Shown here piece after piece: positions 48,049 to 56,499 of a stretch of 64,000 bases of DNA. The translations under genes and the position numbers were made by a program. The notes beneath the pieces were generated by a model. The model worked only from the letters and a program-made list of their open reading frames with translations. It was not told the origin of the DNA and did not search any database. Within the stretch, counting starts at the first letter, position 1. Each line of letters begins with the position of its first letter. This stretch comes from a virus: positions 45,678-109,677 of the IMG/VR virus record IMGVR_UViG_3300035633_000651. One strand, 5' to 3'.

Positions 48049-49239
48049 TTACTCTCCAGTGATCTTCGTCGACAGTGTAGCAGGGAGGGCCGCCGCACGT
48101 GCAGCAGCTTCTGTGCCGATGGCGGTCGCCGCCGTCGCGAGAGCGGTGAACTGCGACGCTCCGGGCGCAAAGACCGGAACGCCAGCCAAAGCCGAGAACG
48201 CGGAAGCCATGGCCGTCATCTGCGCGGAAACGGTCTGAAGGTAGCCCTGAAGCTCTGCCAGCTGCGCGTTCCCGAGAACGTACGCCTCCGAGGCACCGCT
48301 AGACCCCAGCTTGATTTCGGGGGCCGTGACGGTGTGGGTCCCTCCTGATGTCACATCTCGCGTACCATCGCCATTCTCGGAAACATTGCCTCCGTTGTCG
48401 ATGTCGCGCGTGTAGACCGGGGTCGTGTTCGGCAGCGGGAAGCCGCCGCCCTCGAACAGCTCTTCCCGCAGGCGGAGGTTGTTGATGACAGCGCCCGAGT
48501 CGTCCCGGATGTCGGCGTAGCGGACCCGTGCGTAGGGCGTTGGCGGGACGGGCGCTGGGGCTGTCTGCTGCTGAAGGTCGAGGTCCCATTCCTTCGCGGA
48601 GCCGGAAACCACCTTCTCCTCGAAGTCACCCGAGGCCTGCCGTTTCACGTCGCCGAAGCGCAGCTTCGCGCCCGTGCTGTCCAGGCGCAAAAGACCCATC
48701 CGTCCGTCGACCTCCTCCTGCTCTTTCTTCAGGAGGAGCTGCTGCGAGCCGCCGGCCAAGTAGAGGGTCCCGAACTGCCCGCCTCGGATGTAGGCGTTGC
48801 CGGAGCTGCGCATGTCCCACTCGCCCTGCGCGAGCCGGTAGAAGGTCGACAGTCCTGCCTCGCCTCGGTCGCGGGCACGGCTCACCTGGGCGTAGCCGCC
48901 GAGCTGGCCCTGAGGTCCGCGCTCGGACGGCAAGTCGCCCCACGTCGCGGCACCGACGGCCTCGGGGCGGTTGTCGGGACCGAAGGCCACCTTCACGAAG
49001 TCGCCCACCTGCGGCATATAGCGCATCCAGGACGAGCGCGCGCCGCTTCGGAGCGTCTGATTGTCGAGTCCCACGATGGGCGGACTGAAGCCGAGCACCG
49101 GGATCGGCATCTTGTGGATGGCCCCCGTGGTCAGGCGCACAGTCATGATGCCGTCGTCCTCTCGGATGCCACTAATCTGCCCGACGTTGGTGCGGTTGTG
49201 GTACTGCTCCTCGTCCTGAATGCCCCAGCGATACTTCAT
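48049..49239 (-). CDS. Baseplate spike/hub protein, gpV-like
   Basis: The protein has 396 residues from ATG 49239. An OB-like N-terminal region (GQISGIREDDGIMTVRLTTG, then QVGDFVKVAFGPDNRPEAVG) is followed by beta segments and a C-terminal needle-like stretch (TSGGTHTVTAPEIKLGSSGA) as in gpV/gp5 trimeric spikes. The extreme C-terminus is helical and alanine-rich rather than a metal-tipped PAAR end. It sits after the hub gene with an ATGA overlap. Confidence 0.72.
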   Translation of the reverse strand: MKYRWGIQDEEQYHNRTNVGQISGIREDDGIMTVRLTTGAIHKMPIPVLGFSPPIVGLDNQTLRSGARSSWMRYMPQVGDFVKVAFGPDNRPEAVGAATWGDLPSERGPQGQLGGYAQVSRARDRGEAGLSTFYRLAQGEWDMRSSGNAYIRGGQFGTLYLAGGSQQLLLKKEQEEVDGRMGLLRLDSTGAKLRFGDVKRQASGDFEEKVVSGSAKEWDLDLQQQTAPAPVPPTPYARVRYADIRDDSGAVINNLRLREELFEGGGFPLPNTTPVYTRDIDNGGNVSENGDGTRDVTSGGTHTVTAPEIKLGSSGASEAYVLGNAQLAELQGYLQTVSAQMTAMASAFSALAGVPVFAPGASQFTALATAATAIGTEAAARAAALPATLSTKITGE

Positions 49240-51731
49240 GTCTCGTCGTCCTCTGCCTCGAAGTTCGCAGTCGGCGCGGTGTTGCCGGCGTCGCGAGAGG
49301 CGCGAATGTCGGCCGAGCGCTGACCAAAGCGCAGCGGGTAGTTGAGTGCCTGGCTCGCGAACCCGCCAATGGGCTCGTAGACCAGGCGGTCTCCGTCCAC
49401 GACCTGGCCGCCCCAGGCGCGCACGTACTTCAGGTCCATGCTCGTGGTCATCGAGCCGTTGAGTCCCCACGTCAGGTCGTGCGTAAGAGACACAGTGGTC
49501 GCCACGAAGGTGCGCTCCGAAAACTCCATCGGCCGGTTCGGGAAGCCCAGCTGCACGCGCGGCAGGACTTGAACCGTCGCCTTCTTGGCCTCGGCGTTGA
49601 TCTGGTTCAGCTTCACGTTGGCGTACACGCGGGCCGCGTTCTCGTTGCTGATGATTCCCATCGGGTCGATGGTCTCGGACCGAACGCCGAACTGCGGGAT
49701 GAGGCCGTAGAGGTTGACGGGTGCGAAGTTGCCGACGGTCTCCGACGCAGGCAGTCCAGCAAATTCAGGGATCAAGGACCACACCCCGAGCATCTGCGTG
49801 CGCACGTTCTCGTCGATGAACTGACGCTCCCAGCTGATGGTGTCGCGCTTGGCCACACGAAGCTGAGGTCCGAAGGGCCCCCGCTCGCGGTCCGTCCCGA
49901 CGTCGAACTGAATGTTGCCGCGACCTAGCCCGAGGAACTGCTCCAGGTTCAGGGACTCGTTGCCGAAGTCGTCCGGCTCGAAGTCGTACAGGGGCATCTC
50001 GCAGATGAGGTCACCCTTCGGGCTGCAGTAGAACTGGAAGTCGAGGCGCTCGACCACGTCGTAGATCAAGCTGAGTCGGGTGCGCCAGGTCGTCTGGGTG
50101 TTGACGCCGATGATGTCGTTCAGGAGCAGCTTCTGGTTCGTCGCAGGGCCCAGCGAGCCTGGGACCAGGAAGCACAAGCGTCCGAAGTCGACAGGGAACA
50201 GGTGCGGATTCTCGCCAATGACCCTGACGATGTCCTCCGTGACGAAGGTGCCGTCGGCTCGCTTTCGGATGTCCCCGCGCAGCGTCTCGACTTCGGTCTG
50301 CACGTCGGGCTCGGGCAGCGACATGTTCGTCAGGTCTGAGACGTACACGCGATGGTCGACGAGCGCTTGGTACTGCGCGAGCGAGTCGACGGTCGTTGCG
50401 GGCAGGTTGGCCCGCACCAGCTCGTCCCTCTCGGTGTTGGTCACGCCGTCGTCGAGCGGACCGAACACGGCGACGAAACTGCGGTCGAAGTTGTAGGAGC
50501 CCACGGCGTCTTCGAGAAGCGTGGACTCCGACTGCCCGTTCACTGAGTAGCGCAAATTCGCGAAGGTTCGCACGCCACGCACGTCCTCGGTGCCAGTCTC
50601 GCCCGTCGTACCTGCGCGCTCGGCGCCAAAGATGACGGTGAAGAGGAACTGCGGAAGGTTCAGGTCTGCGAAGCCGTCGTTGAAGAAGGTCCGCGTAATC
50701 GCGTCGCTGGCCACGGCGGCGGCCTCAATGTCGAGGATGCCTGGGTTCGTCGTGAGGCGGGCGTACCGCAAAATGCGCGACGCGTCCTCGAAGCGGATAC
50801 GCACGAGGCGCTGGTCATTCTCGTCGACCACGTCCGAGTAGTCCGACACAAAGCCCGCAAACATGTGGTACCAGCGAGCAGCGTCGGTCGGGTCGCGCCA
50901 GAAGATGCGGACCTGGTCGTTGCTGTGAAAAATGCTGTCGCCCGTATGGAAGGGGTAGCGCAGGACCTGTCCGTTGAGCTGCTGAAGCCCTGCGATCGAC
51001 TGCGAATTGAACGGGTCGACGAGGTTTGGCTGGAAGTTCGCAAGCTCTTGTCGAACGTTGAACTTCGCGAGCAGCACGCGGCGCTTCACAGGGTCCTCGA
51101 TGCTGGCTTCGATGCGCTCGCGCACGATGCGGTCGAGCTGTGCCGAGCGTGCAGCGACCCGCGTCTCCAGGATGTTCTGAGTGCGGGCTTCTGTGCGCTC
51201 GCGTGCAGTGTTCAGCGCGATGGACTGACGCAGCGCCTCTCGGCGGTACTCCAGCTCGGTCTGCCCGCTGGTCTGAAGCTGCTGCTGGATAGCCGGCTCG
51301 TCGAGTGCAGGGTCGCCGGTCAGAAGCTCTGGGCTCAGAGTGGCTGCAGCTTCGAGGAGCGTCGGCAGGACGGGCTGCGGACCGAAGTCGATGTCGACCG
51401 AGCGGTCTTCGGTCAAGACCTCCTGCAGGACGTCCTTCAGGTCAGGGAACCGGATCGCTGGCAGCTCATCCTCGATGCCGTAGAGCGTGGCGATGTCCCG
51501 CTCGGTCATGATGTAGCGGTCGGTGTTGAAGGAAGGCGCCTGCGGGCTTTCGGTGTCGCGACCCTGAAGCTGTCCGCGGGTACCTCCGTTGACCAATGTG
51601 ACCTCGGCCGTCGACGGCGCCCGAGACTCGGAGCCGGTGTAGTTGATGATGCACCGCGTGATGTCCTCGGTGACGTCGACGCCGAAGATGAAGACTCGCC
51701 ACGCTGGAAAGTATGTGCGGACCTCAGCCAC
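49236..51731 (-). CDS. Large baseplate hub protein
   Basis: The protein has 831 residues. The N-terminus WRVFIFGVDVTEDITRCIIN and the later VRIFWRDPTDAARWYHMFAG fit the beta-barrel domains of hub proteins (gp27/gpD-like). A long helical insertion (REALRQSIALNTARERTEAR, then IVRERIEASIEDPVKRRVLL) is unusual. The C-terminal half includes FQFYCSPKGDLICEMPLYDF, typical of hub proteins that bind the spike. It lies in the order tape measure, 271-residue protein, hub, spike. Confidence 0.7.
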   Translation of the reverse strand: MAEVRTYFPAWRVFIFGVDVTEDITRCIINYTGSESRAPSTAEVTLVNGGTRGQLQGRDTESPQAPSFNTDRYIMTERDIATLYGIEDELPAIRFPDLKDVLQEVLTEDRSVDIDFGPQPVLPTLLEAAATLSPELLTGDPALDEPAIQQQLQTSGQTELEYRREALRQSIALNTARERTEARTQNILETRVAARSAQLDRIVRERIEASIEDPVKRRVLLAKFNVRQELANFQPNLVDPFNSQSIAGLQQLNGQVLRYPFHTGDSIFHSNDQVRIFWRDPTDAARWYHMFAGFVSDYSDVVDENDQRLVRIRFEDASRILRYARLTTNPGILDIEAAAVASDAITRTFFNDGFADLNLPQFLFTVIFGAERAGTTGETGTEDVRGVRTFANLRYSVNGQSESTLLEDAVGSYNFDRSFVAVFGPLDDGVTNTERDELVRANLPATTVDSLAQYQALVDHRVYVSDLTNMSLPEPDVQTEVETLRGDIRKRADGTFVTEDIVRVIGENPHLFPVDFGRLCFLVPGSLGPATNQKLLLNDIIGVNTQTTWRTRLSLIYDVVERLDFQFYCSPKGDLICEMPLYDFEPDDFGNESLNLEQFLGLGRGNIQFDVGTDRERGPFGPQLRVAKRDTISWERQFIDENVRTQMLGVWSLIPEFAGLPASETVGNFAPVNLYGLIPQFGVRSETIDPMGIISNENAARVYANVKLNQINAEAKKATVQVLPRVQLGFPNRPMEFSERTFVATTVSLTHDLTWGLNGSMTTSMDLKYVRAWGGQVVDGDRLVYEPIGGFASQALNYPLRFGQRSADIRASRDAGNTAPTANFEAEDDET

Positions 51732-52539
51732 TGATACCCTCGAACAGCACCGAGTCGGCGGTCGGTTGCGGCTCGACGAACTCTTCCTGGAGAACCTGCG
51801 TCTCGGCGATGATGTCGTTCAGCTCAGGCTCCGTGCGCTGCACCGTGAAACGCATCGTCCAGTCGGCCGAGTTCGGCTTGTCCGAGACCTCCTCGAACTC
51901 CAGGACTTCGCTGAAGAAGCCGAAGAATGTGATCCCGGTCGGGAAGAGCTTCGTTCGGTAGAGGATGCTCATCTCGTTTACGATGTTCGGTGGGATGAGT
52001 CGCGGCTCGCGGGTGAGCGTGTAGAGGTTCTGGAAGATGGCGAGCTTTCGCAGCGCCGCCACGTCCTGCGTCGCAGGCAAGGGGAAGTTGTCGGCGCGGA
52101 GGTCCACGTTGCCTGTGGTCCCTTGCAAGACTAGTTCCAGGATGTCGTTGTCCTGCCCATTGTCGTCCGTAAAGTGGAAGAACACCGTGCCGTTTCGGAC
52201 ATCCTGTCGACTGATACGCTTCGGCTGACGCCACTGAATGGAGCGTGGGTTGATGAGTGTCTGGACGACGGGCAGCGTGTTGCCTGGTGCGAACCGGTTC
52301 GTGATCTCGATCAGCTCTTCGACCGAGAGGTTGAAGCCCTGCGCTCGAAACGAGGCCTCGATGTCGGCCTGAGACTCGTCAGCAGCGAGGGAGTTCGTAA
52401 GCTGTCCGATCAGCTCACGCAGCGTCGAGCTGAACTCGAAAGGCACCCGCTGCCCGTCGCCGTAGGGCAGCGACTGCGCCTGCCCAAGAAGCGCCTGGAA
52501 TGTCTGGACGACCGGAATCTGCGGGTTGAAGGTGACCAT
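51724..52539 (-). CDS. Tail/baseplate protein
   Basis: The protein has 271 residues. It is mixed alpha/beta, with a helical N-terminal third (LRELIGQLTNSLAADESQAD) and a beta C-terminal half (FFGFFSEVLEFEEVSDKPNS, then DWTMRFTVQRTEPELNDI). Its place between tape measure and hub, and a strand pattern like tail-cap or LysM-less gp53-type proteins, suggest a tail-tip adaptor. No family is certain. Confidence 0.65.
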   Translation of the reverse strand: MVTFNPQIPVVQTFQALLGQAQSLPYGDGQRVPFEFSSTLRELIGQLTNSLAADESQADIEASFRAQGFNLSVEELIEITNRFAPGNTLPVVQTLINPRSIQWRQPKRISRQDVRNGTVFFHFTDDNGQDNDILELVLQGTTGNVDLRADNFPLPATQDVAALRKLAIFQNLYTLTREPRLIPPNIVNEMSILYRTKLFPTGITFFGFFSEVLEFEEVSDKPNSADWTMRFTVQRTEPELNDIIAETQVLQEEFVEPQPTADSVLFEGISG

Positions 52540-52542
52540 CGG

Positions 52543-54471
52543 TTACTGCTCCGCGCTCGCGCCGGCCACACGGCGCATCTTGCCCGTGAGCTTGTCGCCC
52601 GGCTTGAAGTCCTTGGGCGTGTCCATCTCCAGCTCCCACGAGCCTGTGGCACCGCCCATCTGGGCAGCTGCAGCTGCGCGGCGACGGCGCCCACCGCCTC
52701 CGCCGAACAGGCTGAAGGAATCGCTGATGTCTTGGTAGGCGTTTCGGCGTTCGCCGGCGCCCGAGAAGGCGGCGCTGTAGAACTCGCGACTCGCCTGCTG
52801 CGTGCGTGCGCTGCGTCCGAGGATCATCTGCCCGCCTTGTCCGAGGAGCTTCGGGACCTCCTGCATGACCTGGAGGGCGTTGTCCATGCCCTGCTGCGCC
52901 TGACGACTCGACATCATGAGGTAGCGAAAGTAGGCATCGTCTTCGCGCGCGGTCGTTCCGATGGTGAGGTACTGCGTCAGGTACGTCACCGTCGCGAGCA
53001 GCCCCTCCAGGCCGGACACGAGCACGTCGATGAGCGCAGACCCCACGCGCGCCACGACCTGGATCAGTCGGTTGGTCAGCGTCTTGAAGGTCGACTGCTT
53101 CAGCGCCTCGTCCTTGAACGCCTTGTTCAGAGCGTCCATGTGCTGCTCGGCCGACTGGGAGATCGACTTCTGCTCACCTGCGTCCTGTTGAATGGCCATC
53201 AGCGTCTGCGCTTGCTCGGCGCTCAGGTTGAAGGCGGTGCGCAGTGCGAGGTACTGACGGTCTTCGTCACCGCCACCCATCTCGCGGGACGTCGTCAAGA
53301 GCGCTTCGATAGAGTCCTTGAAGAAGCTGCGGTTCTCACCACGAAAGCCTTCTTCGAAGCGACGGAAGGTGCTGAGGCTCGGTCCCTCGCCTGTCATCTG
53401 CGAGCCGAGGTACGCCTTCATGCCGGTGTCGAGCCCCTGCAGCGCACCCGCCACGCCCTGCAGACCCGCGGCGGCTGCCTGCGCGGCGCCCTGCGCCGAG
53501 AAGCCTTCCATCTGAAAGCCTGCTTGCGCGTCGCGGATCACCTCGGCAACGTCCTTGGCCTCTTTCAGCTCGTTGGTCTGGAGTCGCAGAGCTGAGGTCA
53601 CCTGCATGACCGAGCCGAGCATCTGGTTGAAACTCAGTCCCGTGTCCTGAACTGACAGACCGATGTCACGGACCAACTCGGCTGACTGTTTCAGAGAGCT
53701 GTTCGTGTTCGAGGCGACAGTCGCGGCGAGCTTCATCGCCTCGCCCTGTCCCAGCTCGAAGAACCGGTCCATGGCCACAGTCAGGTTCATGACCGTGTCT
53801 CGCGCCATCGAAAGGTCCTGCGAAATGGCCTGCCCCGCATCACGTCCCGTGAAGCCCATGTTGGCGAGGGCCGCACCAGCCGCCTGGAAGTTGCCGGTGA
53901 TCCCTGGAATGGACTGCTCCAGTGTGCGGATGTCGCCGTTCAGTTGGTTGATGACCTGCCGGCCCACGCGGCCTGCGTTCTGCATCACCTGTCCGGCCTG
54001 CTGCGCCTTCGCGAAGTACTCGGCCTCCTGCAGTCGTCCGAAGAGCATGACGCCCAGGATGCCGCCAAAGGGCAGCCCGCTGAAGATGGTGGCGTTCAGC
54101 GTCCGAAGACCCTCGAACATGCCGCCCGCCTTGTCGGCTCCACGGAGCGCCCGGCGGTCGAAGTCGTCGAAGGTCTTCTTGGCCTCTTCGCGGTACTGCC
54201 CGAAGAAGGAGGTCACGTCCGGGCGGAGCTTGCGCAAGCTTGCCCGCATGCTATCTTCGATGGCCTCGCCCCAGGAGCGCGAGGCGTCGACGATGTCGTC
54301 ACCCAGCTCGTCGAGGGCGTCGGTGGCTTCTCGCTTGATGTCGTCGATGACGTCGGTCGCGTCACCTGTGAGCTGACCACCGAGCTGCGAGAGCTTTTGA
54401 AAGCCCTTCTCCACGGTCTCGTTGAGCCTTTGAAGCTCTTCGACCATGCGCTTGATCTGCTCGGGGTCCAC
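52543..54471 (-). CDS. Tape measure protein
   Basis: The protein has 642 residues starting at GTG 54471, which overlaps the previous stop (TAGTG). It is almost wholly helical: a coiled N-terminus (MVEELQRLNETVEKGFQKLS), a hydrophobic segment (IFSGLPFGGILGVMLFGRL), long alanine/glutamine-rich helices and a second hydrophobic stretch (LVSGLEGLLATVTYLTQYL). At 0.15 nm per residue, a helical protein of this length would fit a tail of roughly 95 nm, which is short for a contractile phage. Its place after the chaperone genes is diagnostic. Confidence 0.82.
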   Translation of the reverse strand: MDPEQIKRMVEELQRLNETVEKGFQKLSQLGGQLTGDATDVIDDIKREATDALDELGDDIVDASRSWGEAIEDSMRASLRKLRPDVTSFFGQYREEAKKTFDDFDRRALRGADKAGGMFEGLRTLNATIFSGLPFGGILGVMLFGRLQEAEYFAKAQQAGQVMQNAGRVGRQVINQLNGDIRTLEQSIPGITGNFQAAGAALANMGFTGRDAGQAISQDLSMARDTVMNLTVAMDRFFELGQGEAMKLAATVASNTNSSLKQSAELVRDIGLSVQDTGLSFNQMLGSVMQVTSALRLQTNELKEAKDVAEVIRDAQAGFQMEGFSAQGAAQAAAAGLQGVAGALQGLDTGMKAYLGSQMTGEGPSLSTFRRFEEGFRGENRSFFKDSIEALLTTSREMGGGDEDRQYLALRTAFNLSAEQAQTLMAIQQDAGEQKSISQSAEQHMDALNKAFKDEALKQSTFKTLTNRLIQVVARVGSALIDVLVSGLEGLLATVTYLTQYLTIGTTAREDDAYFRYLMMSSRQAQQGMDNALQVMQEVPKLLGQGGQMILGRSARTQQASREFYSAAFSGAGERRNAYQDISDSFSLFGGGGGRRRRAAAAAQMGGATGSWELEMDTPKDFKPGDKLTGKMRRVAGASAEQ

Positions 54472-54941
54472 TAGGTCTCTTCCTCTTCGTCAAACACGAT
54501 GCGCGGGCTACGTCCAAACTGTAGCACTTCCTCTTCGGGCATCGGTAGCAAGTCCTCACCGCGCGCCAGCTTCTCCGACCACTCGTCGAAGTCGGGGTCG
54601 TTCAGTGCATCGCCGGCCTTCTCTTCGCGCTCGCGCTCCTCGAACACGTACTTCATCACGTCCGGCTGTCCACAGAGCACCGCCAAGGGGATGTACTCGT
54701 CCCCATCGCCACCCGCCTCCTTGACCAGGTTGAGTCCAAGCAGGTTCACCAGCAGGTTCCGCTGCCACTTCATGGACTCCATACGGAGGTGCATGTCCCG
54801 CTCATCTGCCTTCCGAAGCGCGTAGGCCTCGAACAGCCATTGCTGGTCGTTCATCGCCGCCACGCTCGGGTCGGTGATGAGGACCCCCTTACGTCCGAGT
54901 ACGTAGGCTTTCAGTCGCCAGAAGGGGTCCGCTTCGAGAAA
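54471..54941 (-). CDS. Tail assembly chaperone, frameshifted extension (T part)
   Basis: The open frame reads back through the end of the upstream gene in the -1 frame and has no ATG, GTG or TTG near its beginning, although coding character (ADPFWRLKAYVLGRKGVLIT) is present from its first codons. Immediately before the tape measure this is the classic layout of the lambda-like G/GT chaperones made by programmed -1 frameshifting. A likely slip site is T-TTC at 54941-54938, where a Phe tRNA can re-pair on TTT; GGAGG (54947-54943) just upstream could stimulate it. CCT at 54925-54923 is a second candidate. The fused product would have about 295 residues. Confidence 0.65.
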   Translation of the reverse strand, partial: FLEADPFWRLKAYVLGRKGVLITDPSVAAMNDQQWLFEAYALRKADERDMHLRMESMKWQRNLLVNLLGLNLVKEAGGDGDEYIPLAVLCGQPDVMKYVFEEREREEKAGDALNDPDFDEWSEKLARGEDLLPMPEEEVLQFGRSPRIVFDEEEET

Positions 54942-55354
54942 TCCTCCATGTCCTTCATGGACTTGGCGGCCTTGTCCTTCAGCTGCAGGTAGGCCAGCCA
55001 CAGCTGCTCGACCACGATGGTCGGACGCTGGGACAGCCACTGCATCGTCTGAAGCGCCCGCCAGTGCACAGGGTCCGCTGCGTAGTCGGACTTCTCTTCG
55101 TCGGTGTCCGGCTCGAAGAGCTGGTCTTGCGGCACGCCGTCGATCGACACCACGGCGTACCCGAGCTGGGGCACGTTACTGTCCGCGAAGGCGGTCAGCA
55201 GGTTCTCGCTCGTGATGACGCCTCGGGCGCGCGTCTCTTCAGCGCGGGAGAGCAGTCGGAGCTTGTAGGCCCGACCGCCGACCACCGGCTCGGCGGTCTG
55301 AGGGAGCCCGCTCAGCGCGGACTCGGTCTGGGTGAGGATGTCGTGTTTCTTCAT
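54911..55354 (-). CDS. Tail assembly chaperone (G part)
   Basis: The protein has 147 residues, between tail tube and tape measure. KKHDILTQTESALSGLPQTA, then YKLRLLSRAEETRARGVITS and TMQWLSQRPTIVVEQLWLAY, resemble the helical tail-chaperone type. It would bind the tape measure during tail assembly. Its last 10 codons overlap the -1 frame that continues to the tape-measure gene, so most ribosomes should stop at 54911 and a minority continue. Confidence 0.68.
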   Translation of the reverse strand: MKKHDILTQTESALSGLPQTAEPVVGGRAYKLRLLSRAEETRARGVITSENLLTAFADSNVPQLGYAVVSIDGVPQDQLFEPDTDEEKSDYAADPVHWRALQTMQWLSQRPTIVVEQLWLAYLQLKDKAAKSMKDMEDFSKRTPSGD

Positions 55355-55355
55355 T

Positions 55356-55940
55356 CTAGTTAACCCTTCGACGCAATGCGTAAACGATCTCCGCGTCGGC
55401 GTTCACGATGCGGTTGTCATCCGACCGTGCGGTTCTGCCAAAGCGGGTGAAGTAGCAGCCTGTGTACTCGTAGACTCTCCGGCCCCCAAGGAGGCTGCCA
55501 ACGGGGGACCGCCAGATCGTGCGGAGCACGAAGGGGCGGGTTTGGTCAGCGAGGTTGACATATTCAAATCCCGTGCCAAACGCCTCTTCAATGGGCCGCT
55601 GGAACAGGTCGTAGCGCTGGATGCGAAGCGTGCGCTGCGTGGTGTTCTGGGGGATGAGGTCAACTGGAGCGTAGCCCTTGGCGTTGGCGTCGACCTCGAA
55701 CTCCTCGTTCACCTCGCGCGACTGGTCGTGGGTGAAGCCGTTCACCGCCCCCACGACGCGCCCGCCGGCCACTCGGATGAGGAGGGCGTGCGAGGTCCGC
55801 GTGCGGGTCCGCGGCACCTGCGACGCGAAGGCGTTGGGGTCGAGCGCGTCCGTGATGAACGTCGGGTCGACACCGAACAGGTCGAGCGCGGTGCGCGCTG
55901 CGTCTCCCCCAACGGGGTCGTTGATGAACGGCAGTGCCAT
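55356..55940 (-). CDS. Tail tube protein, copy 2
   Basis: The protein has 194 residues. The blocks RTLRIQRYDLFQRPIEEAFG, then YEYTGCYFTRFGRTARSDDN and RIVNADAEIVY align with the neighbouring tube protein. The N-terminal extension of about 35 residues (DPVGGDAARTALDLFGVDPT) is extra. Two tube paralogues suggest either a special first/last ring or a mixed tube. It ends 1 nt before the chaperone gene start. Confidence 0.74.
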   Translation of the reverse strand: MALPFINDPVGGDAARTALDLFGVDPTFITDALDPNAFASQVPRTRTRTSHALLIRVAGGRVVGAVNGFTHDQSREVNEEFEVDANAKGYAPVDLIPQNTTQRTLRIQRYDLFQRPIEEAFGTGFEYVNLADQTRPFVLRTIWRSPVGSLLGGRRVYEYTGCYFTRFGRTARSDDNRIVNADAEIVYALRRRVN

Positions 55941-55963
55941 GGGGCAGGGCCGCTACCCGAGCG

Positions 55964-56482
55964 TCAGCCGCTGACGGTGACGCGGGTACGGCAGGTGTAG
56001 ACGATCGTCGCGTTGACGTTGATGATCCGGTTGTCGGTGGTGGACAGGGTACGGCCGATGCGCGTGAACCAGCAGCCTTCGTACTGGATCGCGTAGCGGT
56101 CCTGCGCGGCCGGCGAGACCCAGCGCTCACGCAGCGTGAAGAGTCCCGTGACGTTCGGGTCGCCGGGGTCGTTCGAGAGCATGTCCAGCGAGGCGGTGCC
56201 AAACGCGCGCTCCATCTGACGCGAGTACAGGTCGTAGCGCTGAACCTGGATCGTCATGCCGGAGATGTTGCCGGGGACCATCTCGTAGGGCTGACCGAAG
56301 ACGCCGCCGAACGGACCGGTAAACGAGCCGAACTCGTGGACCGGGTTCACGTCGAGCTGCTGCTCGGGCTGCCACTGGTTGACGGCGCCGATGGGCACAC
56401 CGTTCGCGAGGATCACCAGCGGGTGGGAGGTCTGCGTCCGCGTGTTTGGCGGAACGACGTTGGTCTGAATGACGGTCGTCAT
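55964..56482 (-). CDS. Tail tube protein, copy 1
   Basis: The protein has 172 residues, directly after the sheath gene as expected for the tube gene. TIQVQRYDLYSRQMERAFGT, then YEGCWFTRIGRTLSTTDNRI and NVNATIVYTCRTRV form the beta core shared with copy 2. The hexameric tube conducts DNA and is coated by the sheath. Confidence 0.78.
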   Translation of the reverse strand: MTTVIQTNVVPPNTRTQTSHPLVILANGVPIGAVNQWQPEQQLDVNPVHEFGSFTGPFGGVFGQPYEMVPGNISGMTIQVQRYDLYSRQMERAFGTASLDMLSNDPGDPNVTGLFTLRERWVSPAAQDRYAIQYEGCWFTRIGRTLSTTDNRIINVNATIVYTCRTRVTVSG

Positions 56483-56499
56483 GGGTCAATTCACCTGAG

